This document shows, in pieces, positions 19,820-31,349 of a DNA stretch of 64,000 nt (position 1 is its first letter; every line of letters starts with the position of its first letter). The notes under the pieces are model-generated. The model saw nothing but the letters and a program-made list of their open reading frames with translations. It was not told the origin of the DNA and ran no database searches. The position numbers and the translations under genes were made by a program. Source of the stretch: Gnetum montanum (lineage: Eukaryota > Streptophyta > Gnetopsida > Gnetales > Gnetaceae). The stretch lies in assembly GCA_015680685.1 (NCBI GenBank), contig MNCI01004792.1, positions 747,725-811,724 of the forward strand, written 5' to 3'.

Positions 19820-22800
19820 ATGGCTCCTAAGACTCATCTGGTGCTTGCAAAGGTTGAGGAGGGGAAGAATACCCTAGGGCATGTGCCACAAGTACACATT
19901 GCAACGTGGCAAAGCACACCCTTAACTGAGTAAGTTACTACATTTCTTTGTCTTTTTGTCTTGCTCTTTTCGTTTTTCTCTGCTCTTGTTTTGCATCCTA
20001 TTCATTTTGCATTCATTCTTGGCTATCTATGTTTTTTGTGGTCACATATTTTTAGCCTTTTCATCACCATCATCACTATTTCAATCATGGCAGATGCATA
20101 AGCATTACGTCGTGGTTGCATGCAAGGTTGCTGAGACGCCACCACTGTGGTTGCCATAACCACGGGGTTGGGGCAGTTTAAGCTACTTGATTCTAGCATG
20201 TCGTAACGTAAAACCCTTGGAAGGGCTAGGTCATGTATGATGTAGTAACATAACACGTGTTTTATGAGAGCATGTTATCGATTGTTTTGTTGCTACGCTA
20301 AGCTTATGCACATGTTCTTGCTATGTTACGCTTTTCACGCCCTTGCTACGCTATGTACAGGTAGAGGGTTATGCTACACTATGTACATGGATTGCTAAAC
20401 ATTGCTACATTGTGTGTGTATTACTTTTAAGTATGATGCTAACATTTTTTGATTGCATCCTGCAGGGTGGGGTCAAGGTCCAGGCTAATTGTTTTGGAAA
20501 TTAGAGGGGTTCTATGCCATGCGAGCAGACCTATGGTAGACACCCCTCCTCCCTAGATACGTATGGGGAAGCAAGGGGTCTGGTGCAAAAGAGGGGCATG
20601 GGACTTCTTGCAATTCCTTCTTGACCAATTTAGTGTAATCATTTGGTCCTCCCTAGAGGAGGTGGAGGCATCTGACATAATAGAAGCCATGCTACCTAGG
20701 GTAAGTCGCAGCATTTTGAGATTTTTTACTAACAGGGAAATCATGGGTAGGTAGGGAGAGGGATCCAACCAACGTCCAACAGGGTTAAGATTTTGAGCCT
20801 AGATCTAGGACATTCCTGAATACAGCTACTACCACTAGTACAACACACTATTCCTCACACGTTACATGGTGGCATGCTTTCAGAATCCACAAGGGACTAT
20901 CTACTCTGTTGGCAAGTGAGTTTTTGCAACCTTGCTCATCTCTGTTATGCAATGCTAGTCACATTGGCTATATGCTAAGAGTATGTACTTTTTACCAGGT
21001 TCTTTATCAATGATGACGGGGTTCATGACCGATCAAGCCTGCTGGCTACGGTGCAGCTAGCCCTACAAGAATTCTCTTCTGCTGAGAACTTGGGGGTGGG
21101 TGTGATTGGTCAATGCAGGGGAGAATACCATAACTACCTAGGCATGTTTCATATCCCTTATAATCTATGTAGGGAGAAAGGATTGCTAGATAAGGAGTGG
21201 GAAGAACCCTTCAAGCTAGTCACGATTGAAGATGCTATGCTGACTGAACTCCTGTTGTTCCCACTATCATATAGACCCGGTGGGTCAAACAGTAAGTGTT
21301 ACATGCTCTAGTGTTTTTGCAATCCATGTATTTTTTGTGTTGTTATGATAAGCATGTTTTGCGAAACTATTGTAGGGGTGAAGAAGCCCTAGGAGGTGAT
21401 GGTGGTAATCACCGAGACCCAAGGGGTGAGCATCTACTTCAAATACGATGAAGTAGTAGAGAGCTAGTGCTGGTTAGACCAAAGGGCCCCAGACTCCTTG
21501 GTCAAGAACATTCAAAAGGTAGGGCTTATGGTTCTGTTCATGGCCTCAAATCGAAGCGTTTCGGCCACTAAGATGCTTTCCCTGGTCAACTCCTTTTCTG
21601 AGAGGGCAGGCTATTTTCACACGTGTGTTTGGGGCATGTGGGTGATCATTGAAATCAATGAATAACTATTTACTGACTTGTTTGGTGTTCCTACCGATGG
21701 TGTTCCCATAGCGTTGAGGTGCAAGGTGGAGTTGACCCTCATGAAGGAGGATATTGAAGAGTGGTTGCAACTCATTAAGGAGAAAAAAGGGTTCCCCATG
21801 GATAAGCTTAAGAGTGAACCCACCATGGATATTTACCTAGTGTTTAGTGCCTGCGCATTCCCTCAACTGCTCACCCAAGGGAAGGTCCTAGGGCTCGAGC
21901 AGGCCTAGATAATGTGGGAGGTTGTGGAAGAAGGGGCTCGCTACAACTGGGTCAACTTCCTATGTAAGGGCTTGCAGGCTAAGATTTTGGGACTCCGTGA
22001 AAAGATGGAGTCCCACTCCAACATACACTATGCCTTCTACATAGGCTATCTAAAGCACTTTGCAGAGTTTTTGGTGGCTTAAAAGGATGGAGCTTGGACT
22101 ATGCGAGATCACAACTAGATTCCCAAGCCATGGATTCGATAGGTCCTCTAGACCACATGAGCCCAAGATCCCCAAAAATTGGTTGGGGAGTTGTTATCTG
22201 TAATGACTAAAAATCTAGGGGCTCGCAGTGTTCGTGGCTAGGACAGCGTGGGAGAGATGCCCCCTGTTATAGCCGGTACAGTGAAGCGGGGGCAACGTCT
22301 CATTACTGAGACTGTTCCCAAGGACTTGTGGAGGAAAAGACCTCCCCCAGCCAGGGAGACCCTTCACATGGAGGAAGAGGAGGGATGAAGACTATGGCTT
22401 AAGTTGTAGAGGACACAGCCCCCCATTGGTAAACATTTTCGTGTAATTCTTATTTTGCTACTATTTGCTACGCTATGCTACGCTAGGTAGTGTAGCATAT
22501 GCTTTAAGCTAATTTGTTTTTTATTGATGCAAACATGCCTTTTTTGCTAGCAGAGGAAGAAGAAGAAGATGAAGAAGGTGATGAAGAAGTGTCTGCCCCT
22601 TGAATGAGGGTGACAAATAAAGATGCGAAGGACCCAATCTCAAAGGAAAGGGCCCCGGTCAAAACTAAGGGAGCTCTTGTTTCCAGGATAGGGTCTCTTA
22701 TCATTAGGAAGCCTCCTATTAATGAAGAGGTACCTCCCTTGAATAAAAAATACACTGGTCTCCTGAAGGGAAAGGCACCAGCACATGAGGAAGGGGTTTG

Positions 22801-24242
22801 TATGGACTTGGTAAGGCCCTCCACCAAGGCTACCATCATCATCTTGCATCAGCAAGAAGAGAGACCACATCCAGACGCTGGTGAGTTTGGCAATACGTCT
22901 GCCACATTGTAGTCCATTTCAGCCATTACTGATGTGCTTAGTTATGCAACAGGTGCTATTGCTAATGCCATGGAACCTCCTCCAATTCGTGCGGAGTTAT
23001 GGACCGAGATCCCCGATAAGTTTACGTTCTTGTAGGGTCTGTTGATGACATGATCAAATGCATTCAGCAGGTGGACCTTAATATGGGTAAGTAATGGTAT
23101 TAAATTCTCCTATGTGGTTATGCTAAAAATTTTGAGTTTTGTTGATTTTTCTCTGCTAACGTAATTTCTACGCTCTTCGTGTCATCGTTGCCTCTCGGTT
23201 CAAATGGGACCCAACAAGACCTATGAAAGTTGGTGCCATGCATACACTCTCACCTGACATGACCTAGATGCCTCATCACATGTTTGATGAAGCTCACAAG
23301 TGTGTCTTACACTCATCATGCTCCCTATGGGAGTATAAGCACATCAACGATTACCTGTGGAAATGGGTCCAAAAGGTTGAACAAAGAGAGGCCAAACTGG
23401 TCGTTGATGTGGAGGATCTCAGGTCGAGGAATGAGTTCCTCATAAACCATAACCCTGATGCTGAGGACTGGCGCAAGGCTATAGATGATTACGCTAGGTT
23501 CTAGATTGTTGTTCGTCAGAACGTTGAGTCCACTTGTGAGATAGTCAAAGAGAAAATGCAGATGGAGTTGCTAACCTAGAAGTGCTAAGACATGAAGGAT
23601 ATCAGTGCCAAGGTTTTCGAATGGGGGCAAACCCAGAGAAACCAAAAATGTGTGTACAAGCTAGAGAATGACACCCATCAAAAGCTGTATAGGGACACTG
23701 CTATGGAGGCATTCATGTATGAAGCATTCATGAATGCCATTGGTGCTTCTAAGGCCTACGCTAAGTTCAAAGAGCAGGTAAAGGTTATGGAATCTCTTGA
23801 CTTGAACGTGGACCTTCCTACAGGAGATACCGCAACCACCCCTCTTTCCCTAGGCCCTCTAATGTGGATGACCATGGAAAGGGAGAGAGTCGTTGCTGCA
23901 AATGCTAAGCCCAGCACCAGGCGTTGGATGGACATCATCATAGAGGAGATCTGGCATCACCTTAGGCTTGGTCTGGATCAGATAACCTTTGAGACTAATG
24001 CGGGCACCTCTTAAGTTAGTCACTTTACTATGTAGATGCTCGTGCTATGTTATAGTTTACATTTTTTGCCCTAACTGATTACTTCATTCCTACGATGCAG
24101 GCTCCAAATGAGGGTGCAAGGCTCGTAGGGGAAGGGAATGAAGAATCGGCATCGACAGAAGGTGACACGGGGAGGAGATGATGCACAAGTAGATGAAGCG
24201 AAGGTGAACAGTGAGGACGATGCAAATAGAGACAATCCATGA
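19820..24242 (+). pseudogene. Antisense intron-containing accessory gene of family E (E1 copy): FCP1/NIF-like domain plus novel region
   Basis: It runs opposite to gag and pol, between protease and RT. The start MAPKTHLVLA is shared with E2. Likely exons: 19820-19931; from 20094 (MHK..YVVVAC); from 20466 to about 20915; 20999-21291; 21375-22428; 22551-23086; about 23190 to 24010; a last exon from about 24100 to the stop at 24240. GTAAGT or GTGAGT donors lie at 20916, 21292, 23087, and AG acceptors before 20094, 20466, 20999, 21375, 22551. The third exon reads LIVLEIRGVLCHASRP, then GAWDFLQFLLDQFSVIIWSS, like an FCP1/NIF phosphatase with its catalytic Asp residues replaced. Later come LVNSFSERAG, LFGVPTDGVPI, a charged coiled-coil stretch (KWVQKVEQREAKL) and an acidic end (EDDANRDNP). 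Many stops. Function unknown. Confidence 0.65.
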
Positions 24243-24349
24243 TAGCATGGGATATTTTTGAAATTTTGAAATTTTTGTGAGTCATTGCAGTTTTGAAAAT
24301 TTGCAAACATTGCCAACAAGCGAAAGTTTTGAATAAGATGAAACACTTT

Positions 24350-24720
24350 AGAAAATAAACTAATTTTGCATTAACTCGCATATTACGTAAAGTTTTCATG
24401 GCTTCATAAGCTAGTTTTAAGCCATTTTGGGCCATTGCGTAACATGCCAGAAGGATTATTCTTTAGTAATGCAAAAAGCGACAATGCTAGTTTTAGGCTA
24501 TTTCAGGCCATTGCTAAAAGAGATCATACGTAAATAAATAAAAAAGCGACAATGCTAGTTTTAGGCCGTTTCGGGCCGTGGCGTAGCATGCTAGAAGTAC
24601 GACATGTAAACAAGGCAGAAAGTGACTAAGCTAGTTTTAGGCCATTCCAGGCCGTAGCGTATCAGAAAGTAATGATGTACAAGGGATGGAAATTGGGCAA
24701 CAAGTAGTAGGATTGCTACG
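24350..24720 (-). repeat. Spacer repeats of E1 between antisense gene and protease
   Basis: Four or five units of about 76 bp contain ctagttttaggccgtttcgggcc, gcgtagcatg and a 'gtaaacaa' segment. They correspond to the arrays at 3340-3720 and 35160-35590. Confidence 0.75.
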
Positions 24721-24859
24721 CTATGCATAACTACCCCTTGACCCATCGTGGGTTGATCGAAACATGAGGCTAAGGTATTTTGCTAGGGTCCTCATTCACA
24801 TCATCATCCTCCGCTTAGAAGGGCAACTCAACCCATGCGTTTTTGATTTGGGAGTTAGC

Positions 24860-25570
24860 TCATTGAGTTGATCCTTCTGTTGGATGGTTAATGCATATGT
24901 GAGAAAGTGCCTCACTTCTAGAGGTTGTAACATCTGAGCCCTGCTTCGTGTCTACGTTGCTGATTGCTTGCATCGCTACTTCATCATCATGGATCACCAC
25001 CTCCCTACCTACATATGGTAAGTGAATTTCCTGGTGTATAGGCGAGGAGACAGCCCTATGTTGTGCCAACCATGATCTTCCCAAGATCAGGTTGAACCCG
25101 AGCATTTCCTTGACTATGATGAACTTTGCGTCTATGTGGAACTGGTCCCATGCTACGAAGTTTACATGGACTATGCCGTTCACTAGGATGTGTGCCCTAT
25201 TGAAGGACCTTAGACACGACATCGTTGTGGGTTTGATCTGGTCGACCAATCCCAGCTTGTCCACAATAGGGAAGGGAATGAAGTTTGTGGCAGCCCCATC
25301 ATCAACCTGTACCCTTCGGATCTGGTGTTGGCTGACCCAAATTATGATGAAGAGAGGCACCATAGTCACTTGAACCCTGTTAGGATCTTCCCTAATGGCA
25401 TTTTCACTGAACTTCAATTGAGGTGTTGTAGAATCTACGGGTACAGAGGGAAGCATGAACGAATGAATCGCTTCCTCTTCCGCTGGCATGTTCTCATCGA
25501 CAGGAATCACCATTAACATGCATATTAGAGCCTTGCAGTGGGGTACAGATATCATGATTAGGTCGTACAA
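24860..25570 (-). pseudogene. Aspartic protease of E1 (236-residue open frame)
   Basis: The longest intact family E frame, minus strand. It starts MYDLIMISVPHCKALI, then VQVDDGAATNFIPFPIVDKL around residue 92 (active-site DDGAAT in place of the DSGA type), then FNLILGRSWLAQHRAVSS and IHQEIHLPYVGREVVIH. It matches E3 3945-4480 and E2 34302-35009. It processes the Gag-Pol precursor in active relatives. The frame ends just before the spacer repeats and antisense gene, so in this family protease is not contiguous with RT. Whether the frame itself could fold is uncertain; other genes of E1 are dead. Confidence 0.8.
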
Positions 25571-26128
25571 GCTTAGTGTAGCATTTTTATGGTTTAGAGC
25601 TTGCTTGACCTGGGTGAGGGCATTCAGAAAGTCTTGGCCATACTCTTTTTTGACATTTTTTTCTTCTTCAATTCATCTCAGAAGATGCGTCTCCTGAGGA
25701 AAGGTGACCTCAAATCTAGGTTCAAATCCTTGTCTACAGGGTGATGCAGGTTGCGTAGTCATGTCGACCTTCATCTTTGGGGGTGAGGATATGGATGCAA
25801 GGGACAAAGACATGGGCTTGGGGGTACCTTTGACGATATTCCCCTTCAACATCTCGCCCACTAAGTGGGCTTCTTACCTTGCGGGGTGAAGAGGCTTTTC
25901 AGCTTTGTTACATGAGATAGGGGTCGTCGAAGACATTAGCCCCTTGATGAAGAATGGAGCTAAAGGTGTTAAGTGGTAGGATCACATGGCTCCACTAACA
26001 GGGGACAAAAAGGTGGATGCCCATGGTGGGACTTTCAGGACAAAAGGCTGCTGCAAGCTTGGGCCAACCGCTGGTGGTACTGGCGCACTACGCTGAGGTG
26101 CACTGATCACGAATGGTTACCTGGGTGG
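25571..26128 (-). other. E1 linker between gag knuckle and protease
   Basis: Degraded minus-strand coding sequence matching E2 33781-34301 and E3 4481-5180 (for example PSYLAG and KGNIVKGTPKP fragments). No domain is recognised. Confidence 0.5.
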
Positions 26129-28545
26129 CTAGAGATCATTGTCAATGCTAATAGCATTGATGATGTAACCAACATTGTTGGTATTGAGGGGGTCCATGTA
26201 GACATACATAGATTGGTTTTCAGGGCACACTAGGTTGCTTTCGTCTAGCACCAGTTTCCCTAGGTCAATTAATCTTTGGATGTCATCCTGCAATGATAGA
26301 CAATAATCTATGTTGTGACCACATTGTTGGTGGTAGTCACAAACTTTGTCTAGCTTAAAGCCTCTAGAAACTGGAGGCTCATTGGGTAGGGCCAAAGAGG
26401 GATTCCTAAGGAGCTCGCAGTAGCATTGATGTCTCACATTTTCCTCTTCCGACATCTGCTTATGTTGGATGTATCGTGTTGCCAGCAGTTTCTTTAGAAG
26501 CTCTGAAGGCTTTAGAGGTAGCAGGGTGTACTTTGAGTGGTTTTTGTGCTCAAAGTTGGGTTTGGTTAGTGCAAATGTCTTGGGCGTAGGTGCAACAGGT
26601 TATAGCATGTGACCCAGATTGGGTGCAGGGTTAGTTGCTTGTGTGGCCAATTTCTTGTTGTTCTTGCTACTTTTGTTGCTAGGTTTGGGATTGGGCTCAG
26701 TCACCACAGCGGCCACTGTGGTTGTTGGGGCTTTACCCTTTTCCTTCCTTGTGAAGGTTCTCTTGTAAGTGATGTAGGCTGGGTCTTTGCTTGCCTCAGC
26801 CACATCTTGTATGCTCTTAGTTTGAGTGAAAGCCTGAATAAGAGAGTAAGGAGTGAGGTAGTACAGTTTGGACTTGATAAAGTCATTCATTGCACCCTTA
26901 AAGAAGGCTAGCAAGTGGACCTCCATGACGGGCTCACAGATTTCATTAAGGATCACACTCCAACGTTGAATGAACTTTTGGACTGGCTCTAGGGCATCTT
27001 GCTTTATGCTCATCAACTGATCCAGTGTGGTTTTTGGCTTCAATTTGTAGTTGAAACGTGTCATGAATTGGGTCAGCAGCTTTTCCAAAGTTGAGATGGA
27101 TGAGCATGGCAATGCATAGTACTAATCTGGGGCTTTCCTGACTAGGGACATGGCGAAGACGCAAATGATCATGTGCGATCATTGTTGCAATAGCAAAGAC
27201 TTGAACTTGAAGGTAACAAATGCACGTTGGGATCTCCCTCCCCATCGTACTTTGTGAAGTGCAGGAGAGACATCCCTAGGGGTAACATCAAAGAAAGGAT
27301 TACAGGGCCGATGGGGTCATCTTGGTAAAAGTCCATCACTTTTACCATGTCGGACCCAACAGCTTTGAGGCGTTTTATTTCCTCAATGAGGGTCTGGATG
27401 AGCTGAAATGCTTGGTCCAGACCCGACGACGTTGTGGATGGTTGGGGAGCTATAGGGGCAGCCCTTGCTTATGGTATGGAAGGGGTAGCGGCCTGACCCA
27501 TTGGTGGTACCATTGGGAAGACCCCCACGTGTGGTGCTTCTTGTGTTATCCACCACCCGGTAGGTGGTGTTGTTAAGGTGGCGACCATAGGTTGGGCTAC
27601 TGGGTAGACTACTTGTGTCACCGGAAGCGTAGACCATAACCCTGTGTTAGGTTTTTGGATTTGAGAGTGCATGAAATGAGACATTTGTGATGCTTGTAGG
27701 ATAGGTAGAGAAGAAAATGGGGTCCACCATGTGGATGGGCCGGGGCCTGCCATAGTTGGTGGAACTGACGTGAACGTAGGAATAGAGGCGGAAGTCGCGT
27801 ATGTTTGTGAAGTTGGTATGGCATGAACATGTGACAAGGTAGCCATAATTGGTGTGTTATGTGCTACAGGAATGGGTTGCTGAAAAGCCTACAAAGGGAC
27901 AGTAGCTACAAACGGAATGGGTGAAACAGGTGAAAATGGGCATGGAAGCGTCATAGGATTGGTGTGGCTTCCCTTAGCAGCCGTAATCATGGGTTGCGGA
28001 AGTGTAGGCATAATTACAAAGGGAGCAGTAAGAGAATATGGCTTGGCCCAGAAGGATTTGGTAGGAGGGATAGGAGCAGGGCCGGTTGGACCCCCCTCGT
28101 TAGATTGGGAATCAAGTTCTTCTTGCTCATCCTAGAAAGTGTCATCTTGGTTGGACACTGTGTCCTGTTGCTCCCTAAGGCTAGCCAACTAGATCAGCTA
28201 GTCTAGAAGCCATTGGTACACTTGTGTTAAAGGTAATGAAATGCCAAGAATAGGGACAAACTCCTTCCCATTGCAGTAGGCAAACTCGAAGCTTTGTTTT
28301 TCTTCGAGTTCATGTAAATCCAAGGGCAGATTTTCCTGCACCTTCGCATAGAGGAAGCTGTAACGCTCATGTTGCTGGGCCAATCCCTCAGGTCCTCGAT
28401 TTTGAACTTTAAGAGATCGATGTGTTTCTAGAATCAGATTTAGCGATTGTTTGGCACTAGTAGTACCTTGAATAGTGATGGAGTCTTCAACGTTGAAGGG
28501 AACTTCCACGTTGAAGGCATTGGCAGCAGTAGTCAAAAAAGCCAT
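26129..28545 (-). pseudogene. Gag of E1, broken
   Basis: I place the start at 28545 (MAFLTTAANAFNVEVP), because E2 begins with the matching MDFSTTATNASNVEVP. The longer upstream frame is leader. The order is an N-terminal domain (SAKQSLNLILETHRSL, FAYCNGKEFVPIL), a Pro/Thr-rich linker (27846-27469), a gag core (27112-26600: STLEKLLTQFMTRFNYKLKP, FIQRWSVILNEICEPV), a basic segment (KPSNKSSKNNKK) and a knuckle-like CDYHQQCGHNIDYC at 26350-26300. Several stops and shifts break it. It is a particle-forming protein in active relatives. Confidence 0.8.
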
Positions 28546-29064
28546 CGTTAAGAAAATGGTTATGAAAAAAAACGTAAAATTATGCAAAAGAGTGCAAACA
28601 AACAAGGAAACTGAAAATCAGCAAAAAAGAAGAAAAGAAGAAGGCTTTACATCTTGCTGGATTCTGGAGGAACCGTTGAGGTGACCAATCTATACCACGC
28701 AGGATGGAGTACAGAAAGCATGCAAGACTACCGTAGGATGGGCAAGCTAACTAGCAACTAGAGGCTTTGTGTCTCATAGGATCCTGAAGGGACCATCAAG
28801 GTGACTATCATGTACCATGCGAGATGGGGTACAGAATTCATGCAAGACTACCATAAAATGAGCTAGTTAGCTAGCAATCAGAGGCCTTGTGTTCTGCGGG
28901 GCTCCTGAGGAGCTGTCAAGGCGACCAATCTGTACCACACAAAGCACAAACAACTGCAAAGGGTGTCACATTTATGCTTATGCATATCAGGGTGCAGAAG
29001 GCTTAAGAATTGCCATGACATGTGGAAAAGGTACCAAAAGGCCCTCCTTCTAGTGCCAGAAAAT
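28546..29064 (-). repeat. E1 leader with about 120-bp tandem repeats and primer-binding-like site
   Basis: Three copies of a repeat of about 120 bp start near 28640, 28761 and 28881 ('aggctttgtgtctcataggatcctg...ggtacagaa.gcatgcaagactacc'). At 29041-29058 the minus strand reads tctggcactagaaggagggc, six bases from the LTR end, the likely primer site. The tRNA is not identified. Confidence 0.7.
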
Positions 29065-30721
29065 TGTAGCGACCGAAAATGTCGGTGGCTAGAAAACATC
29101 GAGGGGTCGGTGGGCCGACAGTTTGGACCCCATACTTGCAGGAGAGCCATGCTAAGTGTGTGTGGATATGGGGCATCCTAAATGGTCTGGTTGATCAGAC
29201 AGGGACTTAATCGATGTCTATATAGCCTTTTGCAACATATATTTTTGAAATAGGAATGGAAATGCAGAGTAATGATTGAAAATAAATTAAAGAAGAAAAA
29301 GTAATGCACGATGCAATAATGAGGGGGGAACAAAATAAAATACAATTAGGAAAATGCATCACTCTGAAGCTACAAGCTTTCTCTATTGAGTGGATACAGT
29401 TGGTTGCATAGCATGATGAAGTGCAAAGATCCCAAGAGTAACTAGGGCATGTGGAGCAAGATGGGTTGCATGCTTGGGCATAGCCTTGGGCACTGACAAT
29501 GCAAGGGTTCTACCAAGGTGGTAGAAAGGGAATGGGACAATATGCCTGCTAAAATGCTAACTTTTTTTAGTGTCAAACAGAAATCTTACAATGCTTGATG
29601 TTACAATGCACACAAAAGAGAACTTGAAGGCCAGAGTGAATGCCAAGGAGATGCAAAGTCAAGGAATCAGGCAGAATTCCTCACTTTTTGAATGTTGTTT
29701 GTTAAAAAATTCTGAACCAACCTTTGAACGTAGCTTGTCAAGGTATTTATAGGGTGAAGGGCACATGAAAGAGGTAGTTGGATGCCACATGCCTTGGCCC
29801 CACGTTGACTTGCTAGCACCACACGTGTCATGTATGACCGTTGGACCTACAAGACTATTGTAATGCAAACCTGCTATGCCATAATTGTAAACCTACCATG
29901 TCGTAATTACGTCGTCAGTGTCTAGAGATGTGTGCCAATGGTCCAATTAGGTGAAGTTCATTAATGTTGCACAACCACCTACATGCCTTACTATGCTTTG
30001 TAGCGTAGCATGCTTGGTGTAGCGTAGCACCTTGTCGTGTGTTCTGCTACATGTGTATCGCATGTTTGCTATGCTGTGCTATGCTACATAGCATAGCATA
30101 GCGTAGCAAATGGCCTTTACGAAGACTTTTTCAATTTACGAACTTTGCTTCCGCAAGACTTGCAAACTTGTTAATTCTATCCTTTGAGCTACCTTCTATC
30201 TCTTCCATAGGATTTCTACACCTCGCTACACCTTGTAGCTTAATGTAGCATAGCAGTAGACATGGTTCGTTGCTTCTTGACGGAAAGGAACATTGTTGAA
30301 GGATTTGAAACTAGGCATGGGGAACCGATGATGAAGCCATGACCATGCTACGTTGTGTCATGCAGCGCAGTGTAGCATGGCACTTTGTTCTGCAATTATC
30401 TTCTGAAGCTTGCTATGCTACATAGCGAGGTATAGCGTAGCATAGCAGACTTCGTCACTTAGAAAACTTTCTAAACTATTTTGTGCATCTAGAATGCTAT
30501 TTCCAACTCTACGCACCATTTATGAGTAGGCTATCAGCTAGGAAGGCTACTTAGGCAGACAGGCAAGATGACCCATAGAGCCTGTTTACACATAAAGTAG
30601 AAAATTTGTTGAACTGGCCGGCCTGGACTCAGAGCGTTCTCCTCCCGAAGAACTATCCTGTTTGCACGAATTGCAAGGCCTGTTGAAGTAAGAATGATCT
30701 TGAATTTTATGGGGTGTTTCA
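29065..30721 (-). repeat. 5' LTR of E1
   Basis: 1657 bp; the minus strand starts TGAAACACCCC (30721) and ends GGTCGCTACA (29065). It has a single TATA (minus, 29742-29752) and one copy of the segment that is tripled in the 3' LTR. GCTACG palindromes occur at 30000-30110 and 30410-30450. Confidence 0.85.
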
Positions 30722-31349
30722 ATTAATTTTGTGATCCTTCTTCACCCTGATACGCATAACTGTAAACGTGACACTGTTTTCGACTGTTTGTGCTTTGTGC
30801 GGTGCAAATCATTCACCTCAATGGTTCCTTGAGAGCTCTACAAAACACAAGGCCTCTGATTGCTAGCTAACTAGCTCGTTTTACAGTAGTCTTGCAGGTG
30901 CTATGTACCCCATCTCGCATGGTACAAAGTGGTTGCTTTGATGGTCCCTCTGGGATCCTACGAGATGTAAAGCCTTTGATTGCTAGTTAGCTTGCCCATC
31001 CTACAATAGTCTTGCGTGCGTTCTGTACCCCATCTCACGTGGTACAGGTCAGTCGCTTCGACGGTTATTCTAGAACCCTGCAAGACATAAAGCCTTTTTG
31101 GTTGCCAGTTAACTAAACTTGCCTTACAGTAGTCTTGCACATGCTCTGTACCTCATCATAAACTAGCATAAACATGACACCCTTTCTTGGTTGTTTATGC
31201 TTTATGTGATACAGATCGGTCACCTAGACGGTTCCTCTGGAATCCGGCAAGACGTAAAGCCTTCTTTTTTGCTATTTTCTAGTTTCCTTATTCGTTCACA
31301 CTCTTTTGCATAACTTTTACATTTTTTTTGCATAACTACTTACTTAACA
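30722..31349 (+). repeat. E2 leader, continued, with about 120-bp tandem repeats
   Basis: The leader resumes after E1. Repeats start near 30851, 30970 and 31090 ('aagcctttgattgctagttagct...cagtagtcttgc...ctgtaccccatctc'), like those of E1. They lead directly to the gag ATG at 31350. Confidence 0.7.

Larger units (their letters stand above)
10641..30721 (-). mobile_element. Element E1 (family E, minus strand), 20.1 kb, inserted in the leader of E2
   Basis: Its 5' LTR is 29065-30721 and its 3' LTR 10641-13928. It has the full family E gene order and is the most complete single copy in the window. The 3' LTR is enlarged by two extra tandem units of about 814 bp. The flanks are agtag and attaa, which is not a convincing duplication, but the leader of E2 continues across the element. 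All its frames carry stops. Confidence 0.85.

Noticed and set aside
22504-22842. Minus-strand frame of 112 residues with a serine run
   Set aside because: It is the reverse shadow of the Glu-rich exon (EEEEEDEEGDEE) of the antisense gene.
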